The position numbers and the translations under genes were made by a program. The notes beneath the pieces are model-generated. The model was not told the origin of the DNA. It saw only the letters and a list, made by a program, of their open reading frames with translations, and ran no database searches. Positions 1-14,400 of a DNA stretch of 64,000 nucleotides are shown piece after piece. Position 1 is the stretch's first letter. Every line of letters starts with the position of its first letter. This DNA comes from Cenococcum geophilum 1.58 (Eukaryota; Ascomycota; Dothideomycetes; Gloniales; Gloniaceae): assembly GCA_001692895.1 (NCBI GenBank), contig KV748254.1, forward strand, positions 434,001 to 498,000, in the 5' to 3' direction.

Positions 1-1213
1 TATTTAATAAAGTTCTAGCGGAAGAGCTGTACTTATAAGTAGATTAGGAGATATAAAAACTAAAGGTCTACCTATTAATTAGAATTAATAAAAGGGTATA
101 TAAAGGGCAGTTCTCTAAGCTGTATATATAGGCTAAAAAGATATTGAGATTCTAGTTCCTCTTTATAGTAACTATATAGTATATAGTAGAGTTATTAAGG
201 CGCCTTACTAAAGGGTTTTTAATCTAGTCTTAGACTATAGTTTTAAATATATTTTATAGTAAAGGACCTTTATCTTTAATACCTAGCTAGTAATAAACTA
301 GTTATATAATTATCTATTACGTAAAGGTGTAGGTATATAATAGTATAGACTCTATAAGGTAGAGTCGTTATAAAGAGCGACTCTATACACTATTTAAGTA
401 AGGATTATATAATCTTAGGAAGCTCCTATAGCTACTTTAATACCTTCTTCTCCCTCTTTACTAATATTACCTTTTCTTTTATAAGACCTTTAACAGCCTA
501 GCGCGTATATTACTTATAGTTATAGTTAATATTATTAACTTTAAATTAGTTCCCAGCTATGACAATCTACCAGCTAAACTACTATTAAGCAGTAGTATTA
601 ATATTAGGTAGTAACTTCTTAACTAGGGTGTTAAATTTTATTTAGCGTATATATTCGCTATATGACTTATATTCTTCGCTTAAAAAATAATAAAAGGGCT
701 TTGTTAAATTAATAATACTCTATAAGTTGATTATTTTCTTAGCTAGCTTTTCTAGCTCCTTTAGGTTGGTATTATTTAGTAGGATATTGGTAATCTTATT
801 AAGCTCCTATTAGGCCTAGGTATATAAGTTAAACTATTTTCTAACGTTTATAGATACCTAGTTATCTTAAGATTGAGAAAGTATTTTAGATTCTACTAAT
901 ATACCTCTAGCGGTTTTATAGAGCTATTAATAATTTAAGTAATACTAGGTTACTATAATAGCGTATAGCTTAAACTATAGAGGCTTAATAGTTAAGGAGT
1001 TAACGTAACCTTTCTTATAAAGTATATAACTTAAGGCCTATAGGTTATCTTATTTCTATTATTTATACTATTACTATTACTTTTATTATCTTAGTATTTT
1101 AAAACGTATAGAGCAACTTACTTGCGGGTTAGTTACCCTAAGTATAGATACTACGTTTGATACTAAGAACACGTCCCCTACCCGACGTTAAATAGGCTAT
1201 AAGTAAATACCTC
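1..1213. other. RIP-degraded AT-rich DNA, unassigned
   Basis: The stretch is dominated by TA dinucleotides and TAG/TAA triplets in all frames, as in the recognisable transposon relics further on. Partial minus-strand reading around 400-1000 gives polypeptide-like pieces if TAA/TAG are read as glutamine, but I could not match them to a named family. It is most likely an old transposon remnant. Confidence 0.5.
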
Positions 1214-1369
1214 TATCCCTTATACGGATAAACACGCTCTATAAAATGCGGCCCGTGCATATATATAAAATTTTACAGGTAGTATCTTAGCTACGCCTGC
1301 GTGACTACAATATCTCGCAGCTAGTGTGTACGGTCCATATTTTATACAGCCCTATCTATATAAGGGATA
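1214..1369. mobile_element. MITE, copy A (156 bp, TIRs starting TATCCCTTA)
   Basis: The ends are inverted repeats of roughly 45 bp. The left end reads TATCCCTTATACGG and continues into TATAAAATGCGGCCCGTGC; the reverse complement of the right end reads TATCCCTTATATAG and continues into TATAAAATATGGACCGT. No coding capacity fits in 156 bp, so it is a non-autonomous DNA element. The same terminal design occurs at 48475-48821. A TA target duplication is possible if the true terminus is TCCCTT, which would fit a Tc1/mariner- or pogo-mobilised element; that assignment is inference. Confidence 0.75.
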
Positions 1370-1842
1370 GTATATAGGTATAAGGGATATTTTATTTCTT
1401 GCTTAGGTATACGTTTAGGAGCTCTTAGTGATGCCTTTAGCTAATACTTAGCACCTCCTTATAAGCTCCTTAGGTTTATAACCCTTTCCTCCTTATTAGT
1501 TCGTCTCTCTCCATACAAGGGTATTACTATGCCTACTCTTTACTATATCGTTCTCTTCTGTAACTTATACTCGGCTTACCTACTCCCTACTATATGCTCT
1601 GGCAATATCCCTTACAATAGGTATAGGCGCCTATAATTAATTCGATAACCTTATAACTATAGTAGCACGTAGAGTATAGTAAGAAGGAAAGGAGGTACTA
1701 AAGTATAAGATAATATACTTAAGCTTTAGGTTATAGAGAAGTTTATTTAGAGTTTATTTCCTATAAGGCTAGGTTTAGATAGTAAGTAAAAGTATAAAGA
1801 AGCGATTAAAAATATTAGTATATCTGTTTCTATCTATTGTAA

Positions 1843-1922
1843 GGGCTTAAACAAATACCTCTAACCTAAAGCCCAAACGCATGCTATATTACGAAGATAT
1901 TAAGCTAAGAAGAAGAAGAAGA
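1843..1922 (-). repeat. LTR fragment related to the Gypsy-A LTR
   Basis: This segment resembles part of the Gypsy-A LTR (18740-18956): both carry AAATACCTCTAA, then a TATTACGAA block, then AAGCTAAGAAGAAG/AAGCTAAAAAGAAG at similar spacing. It therefore looks like a decayed LTR in the same orientation as Gypsy-A (sense on the minus strand). I could not fix its outer ends or find a partner LTR within the first 18 kb. Confidence 0.5.
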
Positions 1923-3299
1923 GGTATATATAGGAGGGGGAGATATAATATATATATGTTAGGACGCCAAGTCCTTAACCGAATTCCTCTAGGTTACGCG
2001 TAACGGTGCTATAATATCTACCTAACTCTATTAGCTAACTTATAGCAAATAGGACCTTTTATAGTAGTTATAATAGACTAAGAACTTAAGTAATAAAATA
2101 AAATAGTTAATAGTTATCCCTTTAAACTAATACTAAGCTAGATTTACTAATATATACTTAACCCTTTAGGATAATATTAGGACCGTATTATAGAGTCTTT
2201 AGCTCCTTAATAGGATCTAAACTTCTATAATGGTATAGTAGTCCAATATAAATAGTAAGATAGCGGTATATAATTACTAACGACGCCTTAAAACTTTAAA
2301 TATAATAGTAAGAGGTTTAGTAGTAGATATAATATCTATATTATATCTATAGAGTATAATTTAAAAAAAGTAAAGCTAGTACTAAAGATACTAGTAAGCT
2401 AAAGGAAAAAATAGAAAGTTCTTTTTTAATAGGAGAGTATATACTAATTAAGGTTCTAAAAGCTAATAAATTTAATAGAAAAAGTTATAGATTTAAATTT
2501 ACTTAAGAATAGTAATATCCAGTATAAAATAGAAAATTGTAAAATTCTTTTAAAAGTGGATAAACTTCTTAACCTAAGAAAGGTATAGGCTAGTTTAAAG
2601 TTTAAGTTCTTTTAGCTACTTAGCTCTTAGTATACCATATTTTAGCTTATTAGTAACTTTCCTTACCGGTTTTTAGTATCCTAAATAGTTCCTCTTTTTT
2701 CTTTTAAAAAAAACCTCTTGGTAGTCTCTCTTAGCCTACTACTAATTAATTAATTAAATCTTAGCTAATCTGTATATAGTATTCTTGTATATAGATCTCG
2801 TTAGTCTTGAAATTTCTTAATTAGTAGAGCACTTTACTTATTATTAAGTTATTAGCGCCTTACCTTTATTAAGTAATAGATATTATATTTAATAGGGTCT
2901 TAATCCCCGTTACTAATCCTTACTTAGTAGCTGTTTTGGTTTTAGGTAGTTCTAAAATACACTACCCTAGTATCTTTAATGTCGCTAAAAGTCTTTCCTT
3001 TGTCTATATAGAATTTGTAGATACCATTTCTCTTGGATATACTTTATACTTTTTTAATATTTAGTAATTAGCTCCCCCTTCTAGTATTATTCTCGCCAGT
3101 TTCTTGCTAAACGTTACTATCCCTTCCCTTGGTAAAATATGTCCTACGGTTATTAATAAGGGCTAGCTAATAGAACTAATAGAATTAAAACTTCGTGACC
3201 ATATGCGTATATTTAATCCCGGTATTCGCGTATAGATTAACTCTTATAGGACCCCACTAGGGAAAGGGATAGGATCTTAATCTAGTTTATAAAGCCTAT
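1923..3299. other. RIP-degraded DNA between an LTR fragment and a gag relic
   Basis: Very AT-rich sequence with stops in every frame. The part from about 2600 to 3300 may be the C-terminal end of the gag relic that follows on the minus strand, but I could not align it convincingly with the Gypsy-D copy. No other structure was recognised. Confidence 0.4.
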
Positions 3300-4495
3300 T
3301 TTGCTCTTTTTATTCTTAAGTACTCCTTAACTCGTTTAAGTCTAGTTTTTATAGCTAATAGCCAACGCTATACTTAGCTTCCTTATAAATTCGATATACT
3401 TTATTATAATAAAATATAAAGCTCTTAATTAAGTATTTCTTTTCGTCCTTAAGAACCTTTATCTCTTTTACCGCGTTACTACTCTACTTACCTCTATAGT
3501 CTCTAGCGTAATATCCTTATTTACTATATTTTATATAGGCTTTATCCTTAAACTATTACTATTACTATAGAGTTCGCTTAAACACCTTCCGCTTTTAGAA
3601 CCTTTAGTTTAGCCTTTACTTCTTAGGCTTCTTATCTCTAGTCATTATTAACCCTTATACTTCTATAGTTACTTCTGCCGTAATTATATATTCCGCTATA
3701 ATCTATCGGTTCTAGCCTATACTATAGTTTTAACACTTGTCATAGTGCTTAATTCGCCTATATTAGCTCTTTTAGCTATTCTATTGTCAATTTTAACGGC
3801 TTAGTTAATTAACTCTCTTTTAGTTATCGTATCCTCTATTAATATTATTATATTTTAGACTTTCGCCCCAAGCCCCCGTTAGTGCTATACTACTAACGCC
3901 CTATTATTCCATTTAATTTGCGCTATTAGCGTTTAGAATTATATTGTATATTCTATTACTAATGTCTGCTATGCTAGTCTATATAGCTTCCTTTTATCTA
4001 TTACAACTACATCCAAATCTCTATATATTTACTTAAGTCTATTTACAAATCCTTCTTAGCTTAAGAATATATACTTAACCTCTAGGTTAGTTATTAGTTC
4101 GTTCTCTTATATCTCTATAAGGTAAGGCTTAAACTACTTAAGTGCCGTTCCTACTAAGAATAATCCTACGTACGTGACCCAATCTATTAATATTATTAAC
4201 TTAGTTCTCTCTTATCTTATTTTAAATCTTATTTATATTAGAAATTCCTTAAGCTTAGATCTCCTAACTATAAATTGTTTCATTAAAAACATCTTAATCT
4301 TTTCCTTTTTTTTATCTTAGTAAACTGCTAGTTTAATACCGCTTAATTATTATCTACTTAGTCTATCAATATCCTTAGATCTTTTATAACAACCACTTAA
4401 AAGTTAATATTGTTAATCCCTCTTATATTGGTATATTACGCACTATCTAATATAGTCGCCTGCACTAGTATTACAGTTTATATCTTAGGTAGTAT
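3300..4495 (-). pseudogene. Gypsy gag relic (Gypsy-D family), minus strand
   Basis: The stretch aligns by eye with the gag region of Gypsy-D near 60700-61974. Shared blocks include the segments around 3340-3450 and 60730-60840 (ATAGCTAATAGC, then CTTATAAATT) and around 4040-4320 and 61520-61800 (TCTCTATAAGGTAAGGCTTA against TCTCCGTAAGGTAAGGTTTA). Gag is the capsid-like protein of LTR retrotransposons. Start is taken where the family's ATG would fall, now altered (TAT on the plus strand at 4493-4495 in place of CAT). Numerous TAA/TAG codons interrupt the frame, so it is dead. No pol region or LTR pair belonging to it was found nearby. Confidence 0.55.
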
Positions 4496-5425
4496 CTTAG
4501 CAACTATTTAGTATAACTATAGTAGCAAATATATAAAGAAGCCTTATAGATAATACTATAATAGATTTATTAATAGCCTAGGTATATAAATAGACAGATT
4601 AATAAGATTAACTCCCTTATATTTTAAGATTTACTATAAAGAGAAAACCATCTTCGATAAGGCCTATATGTCCTTAAAGTATAATTGTAACGCCTAAGAA
4701 ATCATTTAATACGTCCGTAAGTTAAGTACGTTAAGTACGTGAATCGTTTATATAACTCACTTAGCCCTTATCCTATAGTTCAATCGGCTTTAGATCTCTT
4801 TTACCGTAATAACTAACTTATCTAAGTTCCCTCTAAGTAGTCGTACTATAGCTATTATATGGTCTATAATAAAAGCCTTTTATAAACTAGTTTAATTATA
4901 TAACTAGTATTACTTATATAGCTAAGAGGTAGTTAATCCTTAGAATTTTTTTCTATATTACTAGAGAAGTTAATATAATTACTAAAATAAATATTATATA
5001 ATAACCTTTAGGAATATATTTATATATTTAATATCTTAACGCTATACTAAGAACTTTATATATATCGCACAAGGAGCTATATATAGTTACTATTAATTAT
5101 AGATTTACCGGTTTAAAGTATTAAAAACTATATGTAAATGCTATTAGTAAAGGTCGTTATTATAGTTACTAATATAGTATTTTAAGGTTTACTTATATTA
5201 GGATAATTCCTAGCTTAAAGACGGGATTTTTATTATCTTGCTTTATTCTAACAAGGCTTTTACTTTCCGCTATACTTAGCTTAACGCTACTATATATATT
5301 ACTAGTATTAGTAAAGGGTAATTAAATTTTTAGAGTTGATTTCCTAAGAAAGCTTTTGGCTGCCCTATAGTAACTAGGTAACTCTAAATTTAGCCTGCTT
5401 AATACCTTCATTCTTCCTCCGTCGA
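4496..5425. other. RIP-degraded DNA upstream of the gag relic
   Basis: In minus-strand sense this would be the 5' leader or LTR side of the gag relic at 3300-4495. It is AT-rich and full of stops. I did not find a matching LTR copy or a clear primer-binding site. Confidence 0.35.
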
Positions 5426-5509
5426 CTAAGTCTTAGTATACCGCCGAGCCTTATCACCCCCGGGAGTCTTACCACGACGCCGAGCCCCATTGTGTTGCCA
5501 AGAAATTGC

Positions 5510-5592
5510 ATTGTCGTCGTGCGAACGTGTCATCGTCGTGTGATCGCGTCGTCGTCGTGCGATCGCGTCGTTGCCGTGCGATCGCATCATCG
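5510..5592. repeat. GC-rich 19-bp minisatellite, about 4.4 units
   Basis: Four consecutive 19-bp units begin at 5510, 5529, 5548 and 5567, with a consensus near GTCGTCGTCGTGCGATCGC, and a partial unit follows. The tract is GC-rich and CpG-rich and stands out from its AT-rich surroundings. Both strands are open across it only because the repeat lacks stops (positions about 5426-5614 minus and 5492-5701 plus); I regard neither as a gene. Confidence 0.85.
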
Positions 5593-8500
5593 TACGCGGT
5601 ATAGACGTATCCATACAATGGTGTCCTTAAGGGGAGTCTCGGCGTATTTTACGTATATTTATTATCTTACACGCGTATTTAATTATATCTCATTAGGGTA
5701 GTAGACTTGCTTTAATTTTACTAAGCTATACAGCGATCTAGTTATTACATAAGACTTTAAATTAAAATTAAAATTAATCTATAGGTATATTTTAAGTTCT
5801 AATCTAAATATATATTATATTCGCAATTAATATAATTTTAATTACTAATTACAAAATCTATATTAAAAAGCTTTAAACAAATAGCTTTTAAATTAAAGGC
5901 TTATAAATTAAAGGGTTCTAAATCTAACCTTTAAACCGTTTATCTTATAAATTAGATCCTTAGAGAGAAAACCCAATACGGCGTAACGCTAAGGATCTAA
6001 TACTACGCTTATAGACTTCTACAAACTCTTAAGCTAATTAAATCACTATACTCTAATCCTATAAGGTCCTAAACTAATTATATTATACTAAAAATAATTT
6101 TCCTCTAAGAGTTTAAGAGCTTGTTAACGCGCTTTATGTATATATTTAAAGTTTCTTATTAGGTTATAACGCTATATCTTATACCCTAAAATAATCTAAA
6201 ATACTTCTAGCTATATATAATTAAAAGCTATTTACTTCTATTTTATTAAAAAAATTAACGTTATTAATAGAGTATCTATACCCCTATCTAACGATTTATA
6301 AAGTTCTTTATTAAGCGTTCCTCCTAGCTCTTCTCTACCTTTTATTAGATACCCTTATAGGTATCTTAATAAAATCGATAGCGATATACCTTATCTTAAT
6401 AACAAAATTAATAGCGACGCTATTTAGCCCTTCTTTTCTACTCGTAATTAATATAATATAAGTGGTAGGAAATAATAGTCTATATAATTTAAGCTATAAT
6501 GGGTGGTTAATATACTACGTCGCATTTAATAAGGCTTTTAAAGCTTTATACTTACTTAGGTTAGGTTATAAAAAGACTAAAAGGGTATAATTAAATACTG
6601 TCTATATAGTAGTTAATAATAGCGATAATTTAAACTAAGGCGTGCTATAGACAATTTACATATAGAAGACGTCTACTTACGTTTTTTTTTTAGTAAACTC
6701 TCCGACTATAAAGTTTGATAATCTTATCTATTAGCTTTACTTTACTTAATTCAATTATACTATAGACCTAGACACGTTTAACTTTAAATTAGTCTTAAGA
6801 ACTATTTAAGAGGTTGTCTCTCGATTATATACTATTCTTACAAGACTTATAAGTAATTAACGCGCCTATTAACCCAGTTGCAACACTCTGCTTTAGACTA
6901 ATATATTATTCTTAAGCTGAAAAGCGATCTACCTTCTCTTTTTAATACTAAACACCTATCTAATAGGTATTAATATAAAGCGGTAAGTAATTAAGACTCT
7001 ATAAAGGCTTAAAATATATTATAGTTACTATTAGACTAGCCGATTAATAAATAGGATCGCTAAAATAGTAGAAGTATAGTGTCTAGCTCCTATAGACTCT
7101 TAGGCTAACTAGCTAATTTCTTTAAAGATAACTCTAGCTTTAAGTATATAATAAGTAGATATTAATTATTTATAAAAACATTAACTTTAGAAATAGAAAA
7201 GGGAGTAAGGTTATGGGTTATCTAGATACTATATGGCTAATAATAATAATGGCGGCTACTATTCTTTACCCTAAGCTACTAACTTTGAGTCTACGTTAAT
7301 TTACATATAATTAATAATATCTTATAGGGTTAAAGATATATTAGTGGCCTTTAGTATATCCAATAAAGATAGTAAGATTAGGTTAAATATTATATAAAGC
7401 CTTATATTAAATATAATTAAGAGAACTTATATAGTTAGTATTAGTTATATATTTAGAGATAGTAATTATTATTTTAAAATACTAAGTATATAATTATTTA
7501 ACGTAAATAAAACCAAGTCTTACTAATTTAGAGCTATATTTAAGGATAGGGATACTATTAATAGTATCTATAGTGTCTATAAAAGTATATTCTTAAACTA
7601 GCTTAATTTATAGGTACTAAAAGACCTTGCCGAAGCTAGGGCTATATATAACGACTTCTATAATTAAATTCGGCTTATTTATGGAAAATAACTTATCGCA
7701 CGCTATATTAAGGCTATTAAAAACGAGTAAATCCAAGTATATCGACTATATAACTAATAGGCTTTACCTATTAATTTACTGATATAGTTTAATATCTAAA
7801 TTAACTTACTAAATACTATTATCTATAAGTATTAGGCCTCTAATATTTTTAGAGAAGAGGTTTATTATTTTATATAATTTAATACTACTTAATAGAACTA
7901 ATTACTGTATAGGACTTTATAGCATATATAGTTATATTATTTTATTACCTTTTATAGAGACTCTTAAAATAAATAGACTATATTACTAACGGTGTTAGTT
8001 CTTTTACACTAGGTTGATTTTTACAAATTATAAAAGATGTCTATTTGGCTATATTTATATTAGATATATTAAATAGCAATAGCTTTACTAAGTAACTATA
8101 TAATAATAATTTATCGTTTACCCTAAGAGGCCAAGCTATTTTTATCTATTTAGTATACTATTAAATATATAGATATAGATATACTAAAGTACTTTATTAA
8201 CCCTTTTATTAGCTATTTTTTTTCAATGCGTCCTAATATAACTACTACTACAAGATATTGTTTTTATTATTAAAATCTCTCCCTAATAAATATACCAAAG
8301 TTATAGTATATAATACTATTCCCTAGGCCTATAAACTAACCTAGTGAGGCTAATATATATAAAGTAATTAACCTTAAGCTTAAATATTTTCATGGTAGCT
8401 ATAAGATTAAAATTAAGTATTATAAGAACTTAATCTATAATATGGATACTATTAAATACTTAAGTTAAGGCTTTACGTAAAAGACTAAAGGCTATTTTTA

Positions 8501-9305
8501 ACGAGTATATACCTAGGGCGTATACTATTACTATTGTATTACTAGGTATTTAAGGTATAAAAAATAATTTAAATAAGTTTATATCTTAGAAGTAATATTA
8601 GGAAAATGTTCGTAGGCTAAAATTTAAAGTACTTATTAAGTGAAATTAAATATTTTTAGCTACGTCAATTAGCTACTAAATGGCTATAGTTAATATAGTT
8701 AATATATTTAACGTTTTTAATACGTAGCTTACGTGTAGCCTATATATTTAACACCGAGCTTAACGCTTATTATTAATTTTCCTATTTTATTTAATTTTCG
8801 CTTAAGCTCTGGTAACGCGAAAAATTATTATATAATAATTTATTTTATAAAAAGTTTAATTAAGAAAAGTCTTATTATACGCGTATTATATAATACTGTA
8901 ATATTACCAACCCCAAAAGACTTTAATATTCTTATAAGTAAAAAGGTAAATTTAATTTAATAGCTAATTACGTAGGCTACGCATAGGCTATATATTTAAA
9001 AAAAACCCCTAATATAGACTAGTTTATTAAGTTAGCTAATAATATATTAATTACAGACTACATATAGGGCTCGTTAATAACTTACAATTTAGGTCATTAA
9101 AAGAAACAATATTTTACTAATAAAATGTTATTATATATAGCTATAATAGTAACTAGTTAGATATCTAGTAGCTAGTTAATATATTAAATACCTAAAGAAG
9201 TATTTCTTTAAGTTAAAAGATATAAAAGTAAAGCCGTAATAGTGTGGAAGCTATTATACTATTATATTAAATACTATTAGTGAAAAGTTATCTAAATATA
9301 GGTAA
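5593..9305. other. RIP-degraded DNA, unassigned, with an imperfect 30-bp direct repeat
   Basis: Mostly TA-rich decayed sequence. Around 7640-8600 the plus strand yields a long polypeptide-like frame if TAA/TAG are read as glutamine, suggesting a dead coding region, but I do not recognise its family. Near 8730 and 8968 two similar segments occur (TACGTAGCTTACGTGTAGCC and TACGTAGGCTACGCATAGGC, both followed by TATATATTTA), possibly ends of a small element. Confidence 0.4.
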
Positions 9306-9538
9306 TATTACGGCGCTGGTGGAAACTGGTAGATTGTAGCTAATAAATATCGGTGGATTATGGCGGACAGTCGCAGACAGTTTTATACAGTTTTAGACAA
9401 TTGCCGTCACGTGACCAGAGGATTGTATATAACGTCGAGCGGTGCCGCCCTCCATCTCCTTTCCTTTTTCTAGCTTTAGATCCTCGTTTATAGACAATCC
9501 AATTGTATAGGCTTGCGTGCGTCCTTCTTGCCGTGCTT
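9306..9538 (+). promoter_or_regulatory. LTR-like leader with CACGTG site
   Basis: Base composition becomes more balanced here. The segment begins TATTACGGCGCTGG, contains GTCACGTGACC near 9407 and TATATAAC near 9427, then a pyrimidine-rich run (CCTCCATCTCCTTTCC), and is followed at once by an ATG at 9539 that opens the gag-like relic. This arrangement (palindromic upstream site, TATA-like box, pyrimidine-rich initiator region, then a coding start) is what a retrotransposon LTR promoter looks like. No second copy was found in the window, so the LTR identity is inferred. Confidence 0.45.
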
Positions 9539-10342
<804 letters not shown>

Positions 10343-11268
10343 AGTAGGGAGAGGGGCTATAAGTACTAACTACTAGTTCCTACCCTTGCTTTTACTGCTA
10401 CCCTCGTTTCCTAGCGCGCCGACTCCGTCCGCCTACTATGGCCTTAGGCCGAGGGCAAATTAAATACCCCCTACGCCACGACTATTTAGGGTAAAAGTAT
10501 AGTTAAAACTCTTTATATAATGATATAGGTGTATAACCGACCATATTATTATATATAGAGTTACGTATTAGGTTAGTAAGTAGGAAAAAGGAGGCCAATA
10601 TACGGCCGGGTATCCTAAAATGGTATAGGGCATCTACTTTACGGACTAAGTAGGGGACCTCTTATATAAAATCTCTACTAGTTATAACGATTTAGTAGGG
10701 AAAACTTAACGATATTATAAACTGTTAGTATGTTGTAATATTATACTAAAAAGGCTTTAATTAAGGGATATAGATCGTTATAATTAAATATCGTACTAAA
10801 GAGTTTTATCTATAGTCGTAGACAATAGTTAAGTTAGCTACTATAGGGCTATATAAGTAGAGATATTTGGGTAATAGGGATAGTATTAGAGGAGAAGTTA
10901 ATAGGTAGAAAGTAGTATATTACTTACTAAGCCTTAAACTAGGAGTATTAGATATACTCTAGAAGGAGTATATAGTAAGTAGGTATACTTAGGAATACCT
11001 ATATTTACTATTAAGTAGTAGCCCACTTTAATAGGTATAGCCTTTTAAAGCGTAGGTATAAGGACCTTAAAGATACCTTACCTTTACTTTTTAAGCTAAA
11101 GTCTTTAATAGTATATAAGTAGTCTAGTAGTCTATTACTAGGTCCCAGCGGCAGTAATATTACGGCGCAAATAGGGTTAGGGGGGGTAAAAAAGGGAAAA
11201 GAGGGTTAGCCTTACTTTTTAATACTTTAGTACGTGGAAGTAGTAGCCTTTAATAGTAACATTTTAGG
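10343..11268. other. RIP-degraded DNA, unassigned
   Basis: Decayed AT-rich sequence with scattered GC-richer spots (for example about 10380-10460 and 10590-10620). It could be the continuation of the retroelement starting near 9306, but no reverse transcriptase, integrase or zinc-knuckle motif was found. Confidence 0.35.
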
Positions 11269-11413
11269 AGGTAAGCTTTAACCCGGCTATATTAATATAA
11301 GAGGTAAAACCTAATAATAATACTATCTAGTATAGACTTAACAAAGGTATCCTTTATAGGTAAGCTTTAATCCAGCTATATTAATCTAAGAGGTAATCCT
11401 ACTATTTAGTATA
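11269..11413. repeat. Two imperfect tandem units, period about 89 bp
   Basis: AGGTAAGCTTTAACCCGGCT at 11269 recurs as AGGTAAGCTTTAATCCAGCT at 11358. Both are followed by ATATTAAT, then AAGAGGTAA, and by similar TACTATTTAGTATA-type sequence. The differences in the first 20 bases are both transitions, as expected when a duplicated sequence is mutated by RIP. Confidence 0.7.
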
Positions 11414-14400
11414 AGCTTAACTATAAGGCGTTATAGAAGCCTCGAAGTTGCCTAATAAGTAGTATAGGTAAATATTAGTTTAATATAGTTACTGGGTTCT
11501 ATTGTTATCTTATATACAAAAGTTTATATAAAAGTTATATAGATTAGTAGGCCTAGTTAAAGAGAAATACAAGCATTTAATTATCTTAAGAGTTCATAGA
11601 AGTCTAATTAGTTAGCTATATTAATTTTTCAATATAGTATCCTTCTATTTATAGAATGGCTTTATTTCTAAACTAACCTTTTCTAAACTTAAGATTACCT
11701 CTATAGATGCCCTAAGTACTAAGTCTAATTAATAGTATAATATGAAACTTAATAAATCTTAGATATTAGTAATAATTAAGTTTACTATTACTCTACTTAA
11801 ATATTGCTAAACCATTATAGAGAATGGAGTAAAGCTTTTTAATAGGGCTAATAATCTCTACCTAGAGTATATAGAAAGTATATATTAATCCTATACTAGT
11901 AGACGTTAAAACTTATATTATAATAGTATAGACTAGTCCTTAATTCAATTTAGCTAGGGTGCTTTAGCACCCCCTTAATATATATAGAGCCTTCGGCCCC
12001 ACCTCTTTACAGTATATAACCTTACCTTAATCTTATCCTTTTTTTCTCCTTCTACTAGTCTTATTAAGACTTATCTTTTCCCCTTCTTTAAGTAGTGACC
12101 TTTATACTATTATAGTATACTCTCTACTCTAAATATCTATTTTGGTACAAATAAGAGAATCGCAGCTAGTTGATATTCTTAATGTCGCTAAAGACTTAAT
12201 ATACAGTTTTTCTCTCTAAACTTTAAGCCTTTAAATACTTAGGATATTTACGCTAACGAACCCACTACTGGAGCTTTTATAGATATAAATTAATATTTGC
12301 GTTATAGTTAATTTAGAGATGCTAAGAGGTAGACATATTAAGGCCTTAAGTAATAAAGATTATTATAGTTTAATAAAGATAGACAGTTAATTAATCTAGG
12401 TAATCTAGAAGTGTATAGGAGTTTAAGAATTAAGTAAATTTAGCCTAAGAGAGTTATTGCTAGTATATTAGTTTAGAGTATTAATAAATATAGGTATTTA
12501 ATTAGTTTAGGAGTTTGTGGGGGTTTGTGGAAGTTTAGAGATTAATTAAGAACTTTAATTCCTATAAGGTCGATAAGGTCTATTATTATAAGATTATTAT
12601 AAGGTAAATCGTTAGATTAATTACCTAATCTAACCCTCTCTAACCTAGTCAATATAGTCTTCTATACTAGTAAATCTATTAGTATTATCTATAGTTTTAA
12701 AAGGATATGACCCTCTAATTATAGTTAATTATTAAACGTACTACTAATTAAACTAATTAAACTTATCCACTAGTACTTTAATACCTTTCTATAAGATATT
12801 AAAATAATTAAAGAACCGTATACTCCCTAATTACCTTATCCTCCGCGGTCTAGCTAAATTTAAGGTAAAGAGAGTATAAGCGAGTAAAAAATATCTTCTA
12901 ATATACTATTAGGTAGGATAGGTAAGGTTAGTAATAGTAATACTATAATATATATTTATTATTTTAGTTATTTTAATTATATATAACTATACAGCCCTTA
13001 ATACCCCTTACTTTATAATCTATATAGTAAGAATACCGCCCTCTTTATAAATAGTTATAGCGCAATTAGATATACTAATATAATATTTCTAACTCTACTA
13101 GTCTTATAACTCCTATAGTTACTATTACCACCTTCTTATATCCCTTATACCCTTTATAAATCGTTAACCTCCTTAACAAAGCACTAAAGTTACTCTATTA
13201 ATAGTTATCTAGCCTTTTCTCTATAAGGCTATGCCTAAAATAAAAGAGCTTTAGTATGGGGAAAATCAAAGGTAAGTATATTCTAAAAGTCCAATTTTAG
13301 TTTATATATGTATATAAGCTACTAGCGGTGTATTTTATTTATATACCTATTTAGTAGTATATAGAAGCGCTTATTCACGCTACATAATATCTCCGCCTAT
13401 ATTGTTATCTATTTATTAGTAAGATTTAGGGTAAAATAAGGTCGCGAATTACTTCTTAGCTAAGTAATTTGTAATAGGATAGGGTTATAATAACTATAAT
13501 TCCAATCTAATGGTACGTAAGTAATACTAATTTATTATAGTCGTTTACTCATATTAAAGTAAGTTTAAAATGGTCCTCTAATAGTATATACTATTAATTA
13601 TTTCTATTTATATAGCCGATAGCCTAGCGCGATAACATATCTCTATTTCACCCTAAATTTTAGTTTCTATAGCTTTACTAATAGGAGTAGGGGCCTGGTT
13701 ACAAGCTAATATTTAAGAAGAAACGCTTTCTATATCGCTTATATTGCTAAACGTATAGCCGTTAACTAATTAACTATATATAATTACTTATTAGCTAGTA
13801 GTTAATCCCAATATAACTTATAAGTAGTCTTTTAAAGTATATCTAGTTATAACTATAATTCTTTAATCTTTAATCTATTAATACCTTTTGTGTTAAAGAT
13901 ATAGTTTAGTAAAATAAAATCCTTTACAAGTTTAACTATAGTCCCATATATTATAAATAAGCCACTACTATAGATTTTTAAGACTCCTTATAATTAGAAA
14001 CTTCTAAAGGACTACCCGTTTAATATCCGCGATATTAATACCTATACTTAAAGATATTATTACTATTATAATCTTTATATACAATATAGATTTCTTAAAC
14101 TCTTTATATTAAGCAGTATGACTATACTTTTAAGTGTACACACCTAGATTACATTAGTAGTGTAATAGGTTTTACTATTAGTATTAATAGTACATTCTTT
14201 ATTAAATATAAAGGTTAAAGTCTTTAAAACAAGTACATTTTAAAAATATATTGCTACTTTCTAGAGGGACTAATAACCGTCTATAAAGACAATTATCTTT
14301 AGTATTTACTTTAGGACTGCGGTATCTAAATCTATATAGGCCTAATAGAGAGTATAATACGTTATACAAGTCTGTCTTACCTCTACTAAGCGGCAGGACG

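Noticed and set aside
5426-5701. Arginine-rich small frames on both strands
   Set aside because: Both overlap the 19-bp GC-rich minisatellite and owe their openness to it; composition is repeat-derived.
11957-11972. Hairpin GGGTGCT-TT-AGCACCC as a transcription terminator
   Set aside because: Rho-independent terminators do not apply in a fungal nuclear genome, and no gene precedes it.
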